Shown piece by piece: positions 9,618-18,277 of a stretch of 64,000 nt of DNA (positions are counted from its first letter, which is position 1; each line of letters begins with the position of its first letter). This DNA is from Arthrobacter sp. EpRS71 (GTDB lineage: Bacteria > Actinomycetota > Actinomycetes > Actinomycetales > Micrococcaceae). Made by a program: the position numbers and the translations under genes. The stretch is from contig NZ_LNUV01000002.1 of the NCBI RefSeq assembly GCF_001512285.1, forward strand, positions 1 through 64,000. The letters are read 5' to 3'. The notes below the pieces were generated by a model. That model did no database searches and was not told the origin of the DNA. It worked only from the letters and a program-made list of their open reading frames with translations.

Positions 9618-10223
9618 TCAACCCACCCCGAGGCAGGTCTTCAGTCGCAGCAGTCCATCACGGATGCGGGACTTGATGGTCGGGACGGCCGCGCCGAGGT
9701 GCTCGGCGACCTCACGGTACGTCAGGCCGCCGTAGTAGGCGAGCCGGACTGATTCACGCTGGGTGTCCGTCAGCGTGCCGAGGCATCTGCTGACCGCCTC
9801 CGCCTCAAGATTCGTGTCGGCTTCTTCCGCGACGACGTCACGGTCCGGGTCTTGGCTCGCAGCGCCGTACTTGGCTTCGCGGTCCGTTGCCGCTTGTACG
9901 GCGCGGACCCGGTCAATGGCTCGTCGATGAGCAATGGTCATGAGCCAAGCCAGCGGGGTCCCTGCGGCGCGGTCAAACTTGGCTGCACCTTGCCATACTT
10001 GGAGATATACCTCCTGAGTTGCGTCCTCGCTGAGGTCAGGGTCTATCAAGACGCGTCGTGCCATGCCGAAGACGCGCCGCGAGGTCAGGCGGTAGAACTC
10101 AGCAAAAGCCTGCTGGTCGCCTCCTGCCAGGAGCTCAAGCAAAGCAGTCAGTTGCGAGTTCAAGTCTGTCGCGCTGCCGGTGGCCTCGAAGACCGGGGGG
10201 CCGGGATTGTTGGGGATGTCCAT
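9618..10223 (-). CDS. sigK: ECF RNA polymerase sigma factor SigK
   Basis: A 201-residue sigma factor. Region 2 includes LSEDATQEVYLQVWQGA and the TPLAWLMTIAHRRAIDRVR stretch; region 4 contains LTYREVAEHLGAAVPTIKSR. The neighbouring rskA supports SigK rather than another ECF group. I chose the ATG at 10223; the frame extends upstream without homology. The 189 bases between this gene and trmL should hold its promoter, but I could not identify a -35/-10 pair. Confidence 0.92.
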   Translation of the reverse strand: MDIPNNPGPPVFEATGSATDLNSQLTALLELLAGGDQQAFAEFYRLTSRRVFGMARRVLIDPDLSEDATQEVYLQVWQGAAKFDRAAGTPLAWLMTIAHRRAIDRVRAVQAATDREAKYGAASQDPDRDVVAEEADTNLEAEAVSRCLGTLTDTQRESVRLAYYGGLTYREVAEHLGAAVPTIKSRIRDGLLRLKTCLGVG

Positions 10224-10412
10224 CACCGTCCAGCATATGTGCTCCCGTCTGAAACCGGCAGCATCACGGGTTTGCGTCGACGGCGCGGCGGTGCAGCGGT
10301 TTGCCGTCATCACCCTGGTCTGCAGCGCGCTCACGTAGGCTCCCTCGATGAATATCCACGGCAGGACTTGTTCCTGCATAAGGTATTCGGTGCAGATGCC
10401 CCGTTGGATGGG

Positions 10413-10880
10413 CTAGACCTTGGCGCCGGCAAATCCGTTCTGCCGCCAGGCCTCGAAGACGGCAATCGAGGCAGCATTGGCAAGGTTCAGTGAGCGCAAG
10501 GAAGGTTTCATGGGAAGGCGGACACGGGCCGTGACGTGCGGGTCCTGTTTGAGCCAGTCCGGCAGTCCCACGGATTCCGGCCCGAACATGAGGACGTCCC
10601 CCTCGCGGTAGCTGATATCCGTGTACGAGGTCTCGCCGTCGGAGGTGTAGGCGAAAACGCGCTCGGGCTTAAGGGCTGTCCATGCGGCGTCTATGTCCTT
10701 GTGCACCGTGACTACCGCGAGATCGTGGTAGTCGAGACCGGCGCGGCGCAGCTTGGCATCGGAAAAATCGAAGCCGAGAGGTTCCACCAGGTGGAGCTCA
10801 GCCCCTGTGATGGCGGCCAAGCGGATGGCGTTGCCCGTATTGCCCGGGATTTCTGGGGTGTGGAAGAGGATTCGGAACAC
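10413..10880 (-). CDS. trmL: tRNA (cytidine(34)-2'-O)-methyltransferase
   Basis: A 155-residue SPOUT methyltransferase of TrmL (YibK) size. It starts with the family-typical FRILFHTPEIPGNTGNAIRL and carries the knot motifs VLMFGPESVGLP and RLPMKPSLRSLNLANAASI that bind S-adenosylmethionine. It methylates the wobble base of leucine tRNAs. The start is GTG at 10880, six bases after a TAGGAT element on the minus strand, so the mRNA may be leaderless. Confidence 0.94.
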   Translation of the reverse strand: MFRILFHTPEIPGNTGNAIRLAAITGAELHLVEPLGFDFSDAKLRRAGLDYHDLAVVTVHKDIDAAWTALKPERVFAYTSDGETSYTDISYREGDVLMFGPESVGLPDWLKQDPHVTARVRLPMKPSLRSLNLANAASIAVFEAWRQNGFAGAKV

Positions 10881-10886
10881 TGTTAC

Positions 10887-10892
10887 ATCCTA
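10887..10892 (-). promoter_or_regulatory. -10 element of trmL, leaderless type
   Basis: Minus-strand TAGGAT followed by 6 bases and then the GTG start codon. The spacing puts transcription start at or next to the start codon. Confidence 0.55.
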
Positions 10893-10966
10893 GTCAGCCT
10901 GCGGACTGGTCGCGGTGGCCCATGGCAGGTTGACGCAGGGTGGACGCACACGCAGCGTAGGCGGGC

Positions 10967-11911
10967 TTAGTGCATTCCGCGAAGAAGACGGGCCAACACA
11001 GGCACTACCACGGTGTTGGGCGCCGGCCCTGAACTGAGGAATTGCTTCAGTCCCCTCACCAGGCCCGCAGCGTTGACTACCTCCACTGCATTGTTGCTCG
11101 ACTGTCCCTTGCCGTACTGGTCGATGACGGGTTCGTGAAGATTTCCGTCAGGACTGTGAAGGACCACCCAGCCGGTGACATTGAGTTCCGGAAAGAGGTC
11201 CTGCATGTGTCGCACGATGTGGGCGAGCTGTGGAGGAGCCACCGAACGGCCGCCATGGCGCAGTGAATGGCCGTCCCATGCATAGGCGCCTTTGGGCAAC
11301 AGCATGGAACCGATCAATGCCAGCCGATAGCCGGAAAGGACCGCGTGGTCAATGTGGTTGTTATCCGACGGTGAGCGCAGGCCATTGATCAGCCGGGCTG
11401 CGGGTATGGCGGGCAGGACTTGCCGGCTGATGAGCTGGACCGTGCGCATTTCGCGCTGAATACGGGCCTCGGCACCAAAAATGCCCCGTTTTCGGGGGAG
11501 TCCGTGAACCTGCCGGGCCGCTTCCGCCGCTGAAATGAGCGGAACCTCGCTGGGATCGTCAAAGGAGGGAACGTACACCGCGGGATCACCGGCAGTGTTG
11601 CGCTGGGCTTGGGGCCGTTTGACGTTTGTGGTGGCGGAAGGACCCGGGGCGGCGGTACCTGAGTAATCACCGGGCCGGGGCTGGCTCACACCCGAAGCGC
11701 CCTGGGCGTACCGTCGGTCGTAGTCGGCCCTGCGCCGGGGATCAATGAGCGTTTCGTACGCGAGGGTCACGCGCCGGAACATCTCAGCTTCTCCGCCATG
11801 ATCGGGGTGGGCTTTCCGGGCAGCCTTGCGGTAGGCCACTTTGATCTCCTTGTCCGTAGCGGTGACGGAAACGCGGAGAACCTGATAGTGCGAACTGCTG
11901 CCCTCGGCCAA
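10967..11911 (-). CDS. J-domain (DnaJ-like) protein with possible NERD-like C-terminus
   Basis: A 314-residue protein. An N-terminal J domain at about residues 8-70 has the HPD motif at 35-37, so it should stimulate a DnaK-type Hsp70. There is no Gly/Phe region or Cys-rich zinc domain, so it is not DnaJ itself. The C-terminal part (about 190-300), with NNHIDHAVLSGYRLALIGS and an aspartate-rich continuation, weakly recalls NERD nuclease-related domains; this is my inference. TTG at 11911 was chosen because AGAAGGG precedes it and longer frames lack homology. Confidence 0.75.
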   Translation of the reverse strand: MAEGSSSHYQVLRVSVTATDKEIKVAYRKAARKAHPDHGGEAEMFRRVTLAYETLIDPRRRADYDRRYAQGASGVSQPRPGDYSGTAAPGPSATTNVKRPQAQRNTAGDPAVYVPSFDDPSEVPLISAAEAARQVHGLPRKRGIFGAEARIQREMRTVQLISRQVLPAIPAARLINGLRSPSDNNHIDHAVLSGYRLALIGSMLLPKGAYAWDGHSLRHGGRSVAPPQLAHIVRHMQDLFPELNVTGWVVLHSPDGNLHEPVIDQYGKGQSSNNAVEVVNAAGLVRGLKQFLSSGPAPNTVVVPVLARLLRGMH

Positions 11912-12021
11912 GCACGGGCCCTTCTCTATGGTGATGGTCGCGCCTCTGAAGAGGTGCGGTACTGGCAAGTTTATCCAGCCACTATGTGAACGTCGGTAAC
12001 GGGGCGTGTGGTTCCCGCTGG

Positions 12022-12027
12022 CATAAT
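12022..12027 (+). promoter_or_regulatory. -10 element, leaderless-type promoter of the lipid kinase gene
   Basis: CATAAT lies 7 bases before the GTG at 12035. No ribosome-binding site precedes that GTG. Confidence 0.5.
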
Positions 12028-12034
12028 TCAGGCT

Positions 12035-12961
12035 GTGAAACCTCCGGCGGACGAGAACCCCTTCAGTACGCCGATGAAAATCGCTGTTGCCATTAATCCC
12101 GCGGCCTCTTTTGGTCGTACGCGCAGTGTCGGGCACCAAGCCGCAGAATTCATCCGCGCAGCCGGGTGGGACGTCGTCGTGCTTGAAGCGGAAAACTATG
12201 ACGCCCTGCGCAGATCCGTGGACCGGACGCTGGGCACCGGGGTGAAGGCGTTGGTAGTGGTGGGCGGCGACGGCATGGTTCACCTGGGCGTGAATGCGCT
12301 CGCAGGATTGGACATCCCCCTCGGCATCGTTCCCGGCGGGACAGGCAATGACGTGGCGCGGCTTTTGGCTTTGCCCTTGAAAGACCCCCGGGCCGCGTGC
12401 GGCCGACTGCTGGATGCGCTGGAAACCGGCGGACGCAGGATCGACGCCGGCAGGATCACCGCAGGCGGCCGGACGACGTACTTCGCCGGAGTCCTCTCCG
12501 CCGGGTTCGATGCCGCCGTCAACGAGCGGGCCAACTCGTGGAGCTGGCCCAGGGGAAAGAGCCGTTACAACCTTGCGATGCTTAGGGAGCTGCTCTCTTT
12601 CCGCCGGATCAGCTACACCGTCACTGCCGATGACGTCACCTGGCTTCAACCTGCCCTGCTCATTTCGGTGGCCAACGGACAGTTCATTGGCGGAGGCATG
12701 AAGATTACCCCTGAGGCGGTGCCCGATGATGGCTGGCTGGACATGTTCGTGGTCAAGCCCCTGTCCAGACTCCGTTTCCTGGCCGTATTTCCCAAGGTTT
12801 TCGCCGGGGAGCACACCAGCCATCCCGCTGTGGAGATCCGGCGCGTCCGGAAGGTGCGTTTGGAAGCCGCAGGAGTAGTGGCATACGCGGACGGCGAGCG
12901 AATCGCCGAATTGCCTGTGGACGTCGACCTAGTTCCTGCGGGTTTGTGGGTTCTCGCATAG
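12035..12961 (+). CDS. Diacylglycerol/lipid kinase family protein
   Basis: A 308-residue protein of the DAGK catalytic family. Hallmarks are INPAASFGR near the start, the nucleotide-binding VVVGGDGMVHLGVN and GIVPGGTGNDVARLL, and a C-terminal YADGERI segment. It probably phosphorylates a lipid diol such as diacylglycerol; sphingosine or undecaprenol kinases are not excluded. GTG at 12035 is preferred because of the -10 element 7 bases upstream; ATG at 12074, at the conserved MKIAVAINP, is the alternative and has a poor ribosome site. Confidence 0.9.
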   Translation: MKPPADENPFSTPMKIAVAINPAASFGRTRSVGHQAAEFIRAAGWDVVVLEAENYDALRRSVDRTLGTGVKALVVVGGDGMVHLGVNALAGLDIPLGIVPGGTGNDVARLLALPLKDPRAACGRLLDALETGGRRIDAGRITAGGRTTYFAGVLSAGFDAAVNERANSWSWPRGKSRYNLAMLRELLSFRRISYTVTADDVTWLQPALLISVANGQFIGGGMKITPEAVPDDGWLDMFVVKPLSRLRFLAVFPKVFAGEHTSHPAVEIRRVRKVRLEAAGVVAYADGERIAELPVDVDLVPAGLWVLA

Positions 12962-12984
12962 TTAGCCCCGCTGCCTCGGGCAGC

Positions 12985-12990
12985 TAGACT
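12985..12990 (+). promoter_or_regulatory. -10 element upstream of the lipoprotein gene
   Basis: TAGACT about 90 bases before the start codon, giving a leader of roughly 80 bases. No convincing -35 was identified. Confidence 0.4.
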
Positions 12991-13080
12991 CGATCGCGGT
13001 GACAGGCCGCGGGAACTGCGCGGCGAGTCGGTCGGCAAGGTTCCGACACCCTATTCCAGACTGCACGGCAAGGAGACATA

Positions 13081-13752
13081 GTGGCGAGCAACGTTCGACG
13101 ACGACTGGCCGGCCCGGTTGCCATCGGAGCCGCCGGCGTTCTACTGGCCGGCTGCAGCGTCAACGTCCCTGATCCCGCTGCGCCAAAACCGTCGCCGTCG
13201 TTATCCACGCTGGCAACTCCCACCATCACTCCGGGGCACGACGCGGCCGCTGTGGCTGCGAAGGACTTGCCGCTCGCGGCGGGAGGGACTTTGGCCCCGG
13301 GGGACCCCGTGACCGTTACCACGCGGTTGGAGGAGGTTCCAGGTTGGTCGGTGGTTCATTCCGCGTTGCAGGGCGAAAACAGATACAAGAAGACGGACGG
13401 GTGCACACTCGCGGTCCGGGTCAGCGTGAATCAGGGCCCGCTGGTGGTTGCTGGCGACGACGCCGCGTCAACCAAGGAATTGTTCACCTACCTCAATGCA
13501 GGTGCGCTGGACGCTCTGAGGCCCGCGTCGTTGCGTTGGGGAGAAGGGTCCGATAAACCCCAACACAGCGTGGAGTTCCTTGGTTTGGAATCTTCGGCAG
13601 CTTCAGGTGGCAAGCCGGCCTTGGTCCTGGCCAGGTTGTTCAGCGCCCCCGCGTCCTCCGTCTATGTTTCCCTGTCGTGCCCGGACGATGCCACCCTGGC
13701 GGCAGCGCGTGCAGAGGCGTTGGCGCAGCTCGTTGTGGTCCCGCCGTCCTGA
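13081..13752 (+). CDS. Putative secreted lipoprotein of unknown function
   Basis: A 223-residue protein with a lipoprotein signal peptide: basic start, hydrophobic stretch and lipobox LLAGC ending at residue 25, then a Pro/Ser-rich linker. The remainder (about 60-220) has no domain I recognise. The protein should be lipid-anchored outside the membrane. The GTG start is preceded by AAGGAGA. It lies alone between the lipid kinase and cysteine desulfurase genes. Confidence 0.8.
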   Translation: MASNVRRRLAGPVAIGAAGVLLAGCSVNVPDPAAPKPSPSLSTLATPTITPGHDAAAVAAKDLPLAAGGTLAPGDPVTVTTRLEEVPGWSVVHSALQGENRYKKTDGCTLAVRVSVNQGPLVVAGDDAASTKELFTYLNAGALDALRPASLRWGEGSDKPQHSVEFLGLESSAASGGKPALVLARLFSAPASSVYVSLSCPDDATLAAARAEALAQLVVVPPS

Positions 13753-13812
13753 TCGTGCCCCGGCATGCGGCACCTATCTGTTGAGGCCGGCATCGGCCGT
13801 ATGGGGCATCGG

Positions 13813-13818
13813 TAGAAT
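13813..13818 (+). promoter_or_regulatory. -10 element of the cysteine desulfurase gene, leaderless type
   Basis: TAGAAT, 6 bases, then the GTG start at 13825. Confidence 0.6.
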
Positions 13819-13824
13819 TAGAGG

Positions 13825-15042
13825 GTGCCTGTATACCTTGACCATGCTGCAACCACGCCCCTGTCGGCCGAAGCGCTCGCTGTCATGACGCGCGAGTTGG
13901 CGCGGACGGGCAACCCTTCGTCGCTGCACGGAGCAGGACGCCGCGCCAGGCGGGCAGTCGAGGACGCACGGGAGACCTTGGCAGCTGCAGCCGGGGCCCA
14001 TCCGTCCGAGGTCATTTTCACTTCCGGCGGTACTGAATCGGACAACCTGGCTGTTAAGGGGCTTTTCTGGGCCAGGCGTGACGAAGACTCCCGCCGGACC
14101 CGCATCCTTTGCTCCGCCGTCGAGCACCATGCGGTCATGGATACCGTTGAATGGCTTGAAAAGCACGAGGGCGCAGAGGTTGTATGGCTTCCCGTTGATG
14201 CCGACGGCAAGGTCCGGCTTGAGGCAGTCAAGCAGGAAATTGAACACGATCCTGGATCGGTAGCGTTGGTCACTGTGATGTGGGCCAATAATGAAGTCGG
14301 CACCATCCAGCCCGTGATGGACATCGTGGAGTTGGCGGCACCGCATGGAATCCCGGTTCACTCCGACGCCGTCCAGGCTTTCGGATCCATCCCTGTTGAT
14401 TTCCGGCGCTCAGGACTTGCAGCGATGTCCGTGTCGGGGCACAAGCTCGGTGGTCCGGTCGGCGTTGGGGCCCTTTTCCTGGGGCGGGCCGTCAAGCTGA
14501 CGCCGGTACAGCACGGAGGCGGTCAAGAGCGTGATGTTCGTTCCGGGACGCTGGACACTCCGGCAATTGCCGCCTTTGCCGCAGCCGCTGAAGTTGTCAC
14601 TGCAAACCTTGCGGCTGAGCGGGAGCGCCTCAGCACGTTACGTGAGCGCCTGATCAGCGGGGTGCGCGAGTCGGTTCCGGATGCAGTCCTCAGGGGTGCC
14701 GCCGGAGACGGGAGACTCCCGGGAAACGCCCATTTCACCTTCCCTGGTTGCGAAGGCGATTCGCTGCTCTTTCTCCTGGACCTGGCCGGTGTCGAGTCCT
14801 CTACGGGCTCTGCCTGCACAGCCGGGGTGCCCAGGCCATCACATGTTCTCCTGGCCATGGGATTGGATGAGGACACCGCCCGTGGGGCCCAGCGTTTCAC
14901 TTTGGGCCACAATTCCACCAATGCAGACGTGGATGAGCTCCTCAAGGCGCTTCCCGAGGCGTGCCTCAGGGCGCGCCAGGCTGGAATGGCTGGCCACGAA
15001 TCCAGCATCCAAACGGCGGCGACGGTGGCCCGGCAGGCCTAG
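13825..15042 (+). CDS. Cysteine desulfurase (NifS/IscS family)
   Basis: A 405-residue PLP enzyme. It opens with VYLDHAATTPLS and has the SGGTESDNLA and HHAVMD segments, the PLP-lysine motif SVSGHKLGGP, and the catalytic cysteine in the loop STGSACTAG. It removes sulfur from cysteine for thio-modification and Fe-S assembly. mnmA directly downstream suggests it supplies sulfur for tRNA 2-thiouridine. GTG at 13825 follows a TAGAAT element by six bases with no ribosome site, suggesting leaderless translation. Confidence 0.95.
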   Translation: MPVYLDHAATTPLSAEALAVMTRELARTGNPSSLHGAGRRARRAVEDARETLAAAAGAHPSEVIFTSGGTESDNLAVKGLFWARRDEDSRRTRILCSAVEHHAVMDTVEWLEKHEGAEVVWLPVDADGKVRLEAVKQEIEHDPGSVALVTVMWANNEVGTIQPVMDIVELAAPHGIPVHSDAVQAFGSIPVDFRRSGLAAMSVSGHKLGGPVGVGALFLGRAVKLTPVQHGGGQERDVRSGTLDTPAIAAFAAAAEVVTANLAAERERLSTLRERLISGVRESVPDAVLRGAAGDGRLPGNAHFTFPGCEGDSLLFLLDLAGVESSTGSACTAGVPRPSHVLLAMGLDEDTARGAQRFTLGHNSTNADVDELLKALPEACLRARQAGMAGHESSIQTAATVARQA

Positions 15043-15136
15043 GTTGTGGGCTGTGCAAGTCCTCAACCCTGTCTTTGACCTCTGGATTCAGAAGCGGGCC
15101 TACCACGGTGTTTTAGGGGCAGATGGCGAGGCAGGC

Positions 15137-15142
15137 TAGAAT
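15137..15142 (+). promoter_or_regulatory. -10 element upstream of mnmA
   Basis: TAGAAT 68 bases before the mnmA start, between the desulfurase and mnmA genes; gives an untranslated leader of about 60 bases. Confidence 0.45.
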
Positions 15143-15209
15143 AGATGGGCACGCCGGCTGTTTCCACAGCCGGATCGGTTGCTCCAACTCCCACAGACAG
15201 AAAGCCAGC

Positions 15210-16349
15210 ATGCGAGTACTTGCAGCAATGAGCGGCGGAGTTGACTCCGCCGTGGCCGCAGCCCGGGCCGTCGAGGCCGGACACGACGTTGTGGGAGTCC
15301 ATCTTGCTTTGTCGCGCATGCCTGGCACCCTGCGTACGGGAAGCCGAGGCTGCTGCACCATCGAAGATTCGCGCGACGCTTGGCGAGCCTGCGATGTCCT
15401 GGGAATTCCCTACTACGTGTGGGACTTCTCGGAGCGCTTCAAGGAAGACGTCGTCCAGGATTTCATTGACGAGTACGCCGCCGGCAGGACACCGAACCCG
15501 TGCATGCGATGCAACGAGCGGATCAAGTTCGCAGCCCTTCTGGAGAAGGCCATCGCCTTGGGTTTCGACGCCGTATGCACCGGACACTACGCAAAGGTCA
15601 TCGAAGACGCCGACGGTAACCGGGAGCTCCACCGCGCGGCAGATTGGGCCAAGGACCAGAGCTACGTTCTGGGTGTCTTGACCCATGAGCAACTGAAGCA
15701 CTCCATGTTCCCGTTGGCGGACACTCCGTCCAAGGCCGAGGTGCGTGCAGAGGCGGAGCGCCGGGGCTTGTCCGTGGCCAACAAGCCGGACAGCCACGAC
15801 ATCTGCTTTATCTCCGACGGTGATACCCGCGGATGGCTGGCCGAAAAGATTGACATGACCACTGGGGACATCGTTGACGAAACGGGTGCCAAAGTCGGCG
15901 AGCATCCGGGCGCCAACGCCTTTACGGTAGGGCAGCGACGAGGCCTGAAATTGGGCACGCCCGCGGCAGATGGCAAACCACGGTTCGTTTTGGAGATCCG
16001 TCCCAAGGAAAACAAGGTGGTTGTAGGACCGGAAGCCCTGCTGGCAATCGACGAGATCCGCGGCATCAAGGTTTCCTGGGCCGGATTGCCCATTGCCGAA
16101 GTGAGCAGTGGCGTTGAGTTCGACTGCCATGCCCAGGTCAGGGCCCACGGCGACCCCGTTCCAGCGATCGCCCGCGTGGAAACCGTCGCGGATGATTCCG
16201 GCGTGGAGAGAGCCCAACTCGTCGTTACGCTGACAGACCCGTTGCGCGGCGTCGCACCGGGACAGACCGTGGTTCTCTATCAAGGCAGCCGGGTACTGGG
16301 ACAGGCAACCATTGATGCTGCCCGTTCCCTCCAGAGGGAAGCGCTCTAA
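15210..16349 (+). CDS. mnmA: tRNA-specific 2-thiouridylase MnmA
   Basis: A 379-residue enzyme. PP-loop SGGVDS is at residues 8-13, the first catalytic cysteine is in NPCMRCN, and the second is in [12 protein letters not shown]. It adenylates U34 of Lys, Glu and Gln tRNAs and inserts sulfur. ATG at 15210 matches the family start [19 protein letters not shown] precedes it. The cysteine desulfurase upstream is its likely sulfur donor. Confidence 0.96.
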   Translation: MRVLAAMSGGVDSAVAAARAVEAGHDVVGVHLALSRMPGTLRTGSRGCCTIEDSRDAWRACDVLGIPYYVWDFSERFKEDVVQDFIDEYAAGRTPNPCMRCNERIKFAALLEKAIALGFDAVCTGHYAKVIEDADGNRELHRAADWAKDQSYVLGVLTHEQLKHSMFPLADTPSKAEVRAEAERRGLSVANKPDSHDICFISDGDTRGWLAEKIDMTTGDIVDETGAKVGEHPGANAFTVGQRRGLKLGTPAADGKPRFVLEIRPKENKVVVGPEALLAIDEIRGIKVSWAGLPIAEVSSGVEFDCHAQVRAHGDPVPAIARVETVADDSGVERAQLVVTLTDPLRGVAPGQTVVLYQGSRVLGQATIDAARSLQREAL

Positions 16350-16387
16350 GAGCTAAGGCTCTCGCAGTAAAACCTACTGGAAAGTAA

Positions 16388-16411
16388 ATTTTGTGTCTCA
16401 AATCACAAAAT
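16388..16411 (+). promoter_or_regulatory. Candidate operator before the peptide ABC operon
   Basis: Perfect 8-bp inverted repeat ATTTTGTG / CACAAAAT separated by 8 bases, in an AT-rich patch of otherwise GC-rich DNA. A possible -10 (TAAATT, 16385-16390) overlaps its left edge, and the substrate-binding protein start is 110 bases downstream. Confidence 0.45.
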
Positions 16412-16520
16412 GAGGGGTTCGCGGCCTTCGAAGTCTGGTTGAATCGTGGAATCAAGAGTGCGCTCCGTCACAAATTACCCACGGCGGCGCGCCGAATCCA
16501 TCGAACAGAAGGTTCACCAG

Positions 16521-18149
16521 ATGGCACTGAACAAGAAGGCCCTGCACGGCGTTATCGCGCTGGCGGGCATCTCCGCGCTCGCCTTGACGGCATGCACGGG
16601 ACCCTCCGGCGGCGGCTCATCCTCCGCTCCGGCAGCCGCAGGCCCCATCGCCTACGGCACTACTGACAAAGTCACCTCGCTGGACCCCGCAGGATCCTAC
16701 GACAACGGTTCATTTATGGTGATGAACCAGGTCTACTCATTCCTGCTCAATTCCAAGCCCGGCGGTGCGGAACCCGTTCCGGACCTCGCGGAATCGTCGT
16801 CGTTCACGGCGCCGTCGGAGTACACCGTCAAGCTCAAGTCCGGGCTCAAGTGGGCCAACGGTCACACCTTGGATTCGAAAGACGTGAAGCATTCCTTCGA
16901 TCGGCAGGTGGCAATCAACGACCCCGCCGGGCCAGCGTCGCTACTGACCAACATCGAGAGCGTGAGCACGCCGGATGCCACCACAGTGGTGTTCAAGTTG
17001 AAGAACGCCAACGACCAGACGTTCAGCCAGATCCTCAGCAGCCCCGCCGCGCCGATCGTGGACGATGAAGTCTTCCCGGCCGACAAGATCCTTTCAGACG
17101 ACGAGATCATCAAGGCCAATGCGTTCTACGGCCAGTACACGATTGACAGCTACAAGAAGAACGAACTGGTCAGCTTCAAGGCCTTTGCGGATTACCAGGG
17201 TGTTCTTGGCAAGCCGGCCAACGATGCCGCCACCATCAAGTACTACGCCAGCCCCACCAACCTGAAGCTCGAAATCCAGCAAGGCGCCATTGACGTCGCT
17301 TTCCGCAGCCTCAGCGCCACGGACATTGACGATCTCCGCAAGGATTCCAAGGTCAAGGTCCTCACCGGTCCGGGTGGCGAGATCCGTTATGTCACCTTCA
17401 ACTTCGACACCATGCCATACGGAACCAAGGCGGCCGGCGCGGACCCGGCGAAGGCACTGGCCGTTCGCCAGGCCGTAGCCAACCTGGTTGACCGTCAAGC
17501 GATCGCTGATCAGGTCTACAAGGGCACCTACCTGCCCCTGTACTCGAATGTTCCCAGCGGATTCCTCGGTGCCAACGAGTCCTTCAAGGATGCTTATGGC
17601 GATGGCGGTAAGCCCAGCCTGGACAAGGCCAAGAAGGTCCTCACGGACGCCGGCATTACTGAACCTGTGGCCCTGAACCTGCAGTACAACCCGGACCACT
17701 ACGGTGGATCCTCCGGAGATGAATACGCCATGGTCAAAGAGCAGCTTGAAAAGTCCGGGCTCTTCACTGTGAACCTGCAGTCCACCGAATGGGTCACGTA
17801 CAGCAAGGCCAGCCGTGCGGACGAATACCCGGTGTTCCAGTTTGGCTGGTTCCCGGACTTCAGCGATGCCGACAACTACCTCACCCCGTTCTTCCCTGAG
17901 GGCGGCTTCCTGAAAAACCACTACAACAACGCCACGGTCAACGATCTCATCGGCAAGCAGCTCACCGAAGCGGACAAGACCAAGCGCGAAGCGGCCATCA
18001 AGGAAGTCCAGACCGCCCTCGCCAAGGACATCTCCACACTGCCGCTGCTTCAAGGCGCGCAGGTGGCGGTAGCCGGAAGCGGCGTCAATGGAGTCGAGAA
18101 GACCCTGGATCCGTCCTTCAAGTTCCGCCTGGGCGTCATCTCCAAGTAA
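16521..18149 (+). CDS. Peptide/oligopeptide ABC transporter substrate-binding lipoprotein
   Basis: A 542-residue family 5 (SBP_bac_5) solute-binding protein. The lipoprotein signal has a lipobox LTAC near residue 25. The mature part has typical features such as VTSLDPAGSYDNGS, the LKSGLKWANGHTLDSKDVKHSF element and a late AVRQAVANLVDRQAIADQVY stretch. It captures peptides, or possibly another family 5 ligand such as nickel or a sugar, outside the membrane for the permeases encoded next. ATG at 16521 has AGAAGG eight bases upstream. A strong hairpin separates it from the permease genes. Confidence 0.93.
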   Translation: MALNKKALHGVIALAGISALALTACTGPSGGGSSSAPAAAGPIAYGTTDKVTSLDPAGSYDNGSFMVMNQVYSFLLNSKPGGAEPVPDLAESSSFTAPSEYTVKLKSGLKWANGHTLDSKDVKHSFDRQVAINDPAGPASLLTNIESVSTPDATTVVFKLKNANDQTFSQILSSPAAPIVDDEVFPADKILSDDEIIKANAFYGQYTIDSYKKNELVSFKAFADYQGVLGKPANDAATIKYYASPTNLKLEIQQGAIDVAFRSLSATDIDDLRKDSKVKVLTGPGGEIRYVTFNFDTMPYGTKAAGADPAKALAVRQAVANLVDRQAIADQVYKGTYLPLYSNVPSGFLGANESFKDAYGDGGKPSLDKAKKVLTDAGITEPVALNLQYNPDHYGGSSGDEYAMVKEQLEKSGLFTVNLQSTEWVTYSKASRADEYPVFQFGWFPDFSDADNYLTPFFPEGGFLKNHYNNATVNDLIGKQLTEADKTKREAAIKEVQTALAKDISTLPLLQGAQVAVAGSGVNGVEKTLDPSFKFRLGVISK

Positions 18150-18170
18150 CCGCACCTTTGCGATGAGAAG

Positions 18171-18206
18171 GGAGGCGGGACACTGATCCGGTGTCCCGCC
18201 TCCTTT
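18171..18206 (+). terminator. Intra-operon terminator/attenuator hairpin
   Basis: 13-bp perfect GC-rich stem (18171-18183 with 18191-18203), 7-base loop, then TTT. It sits between the binding-protein gene and the permeases and probably lowers downstream expression. Confidence 0.75.
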
Positions 18207-18277
18207 GCTGACCACCAAGTGGCCGGCACGCATGAGACAACCCCGTGTAATCCACGGGCAGGAAATGCAGGTAACAC

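Noticed and set aside
10361..10377. 6-bp inverted repeat after trmL
   Set aside because: Too short and without a T-run to call a terminator.
15145..15231. 28-codon frame in the mnmA leader
   Set aside because: Its ATG is only 2 bases after the -10 element, so it would lie before the transcription start.
15063..16283. Long minus-strand open frame of about 406 codons
   Set aside because: Antisense to mnmA, no domain.
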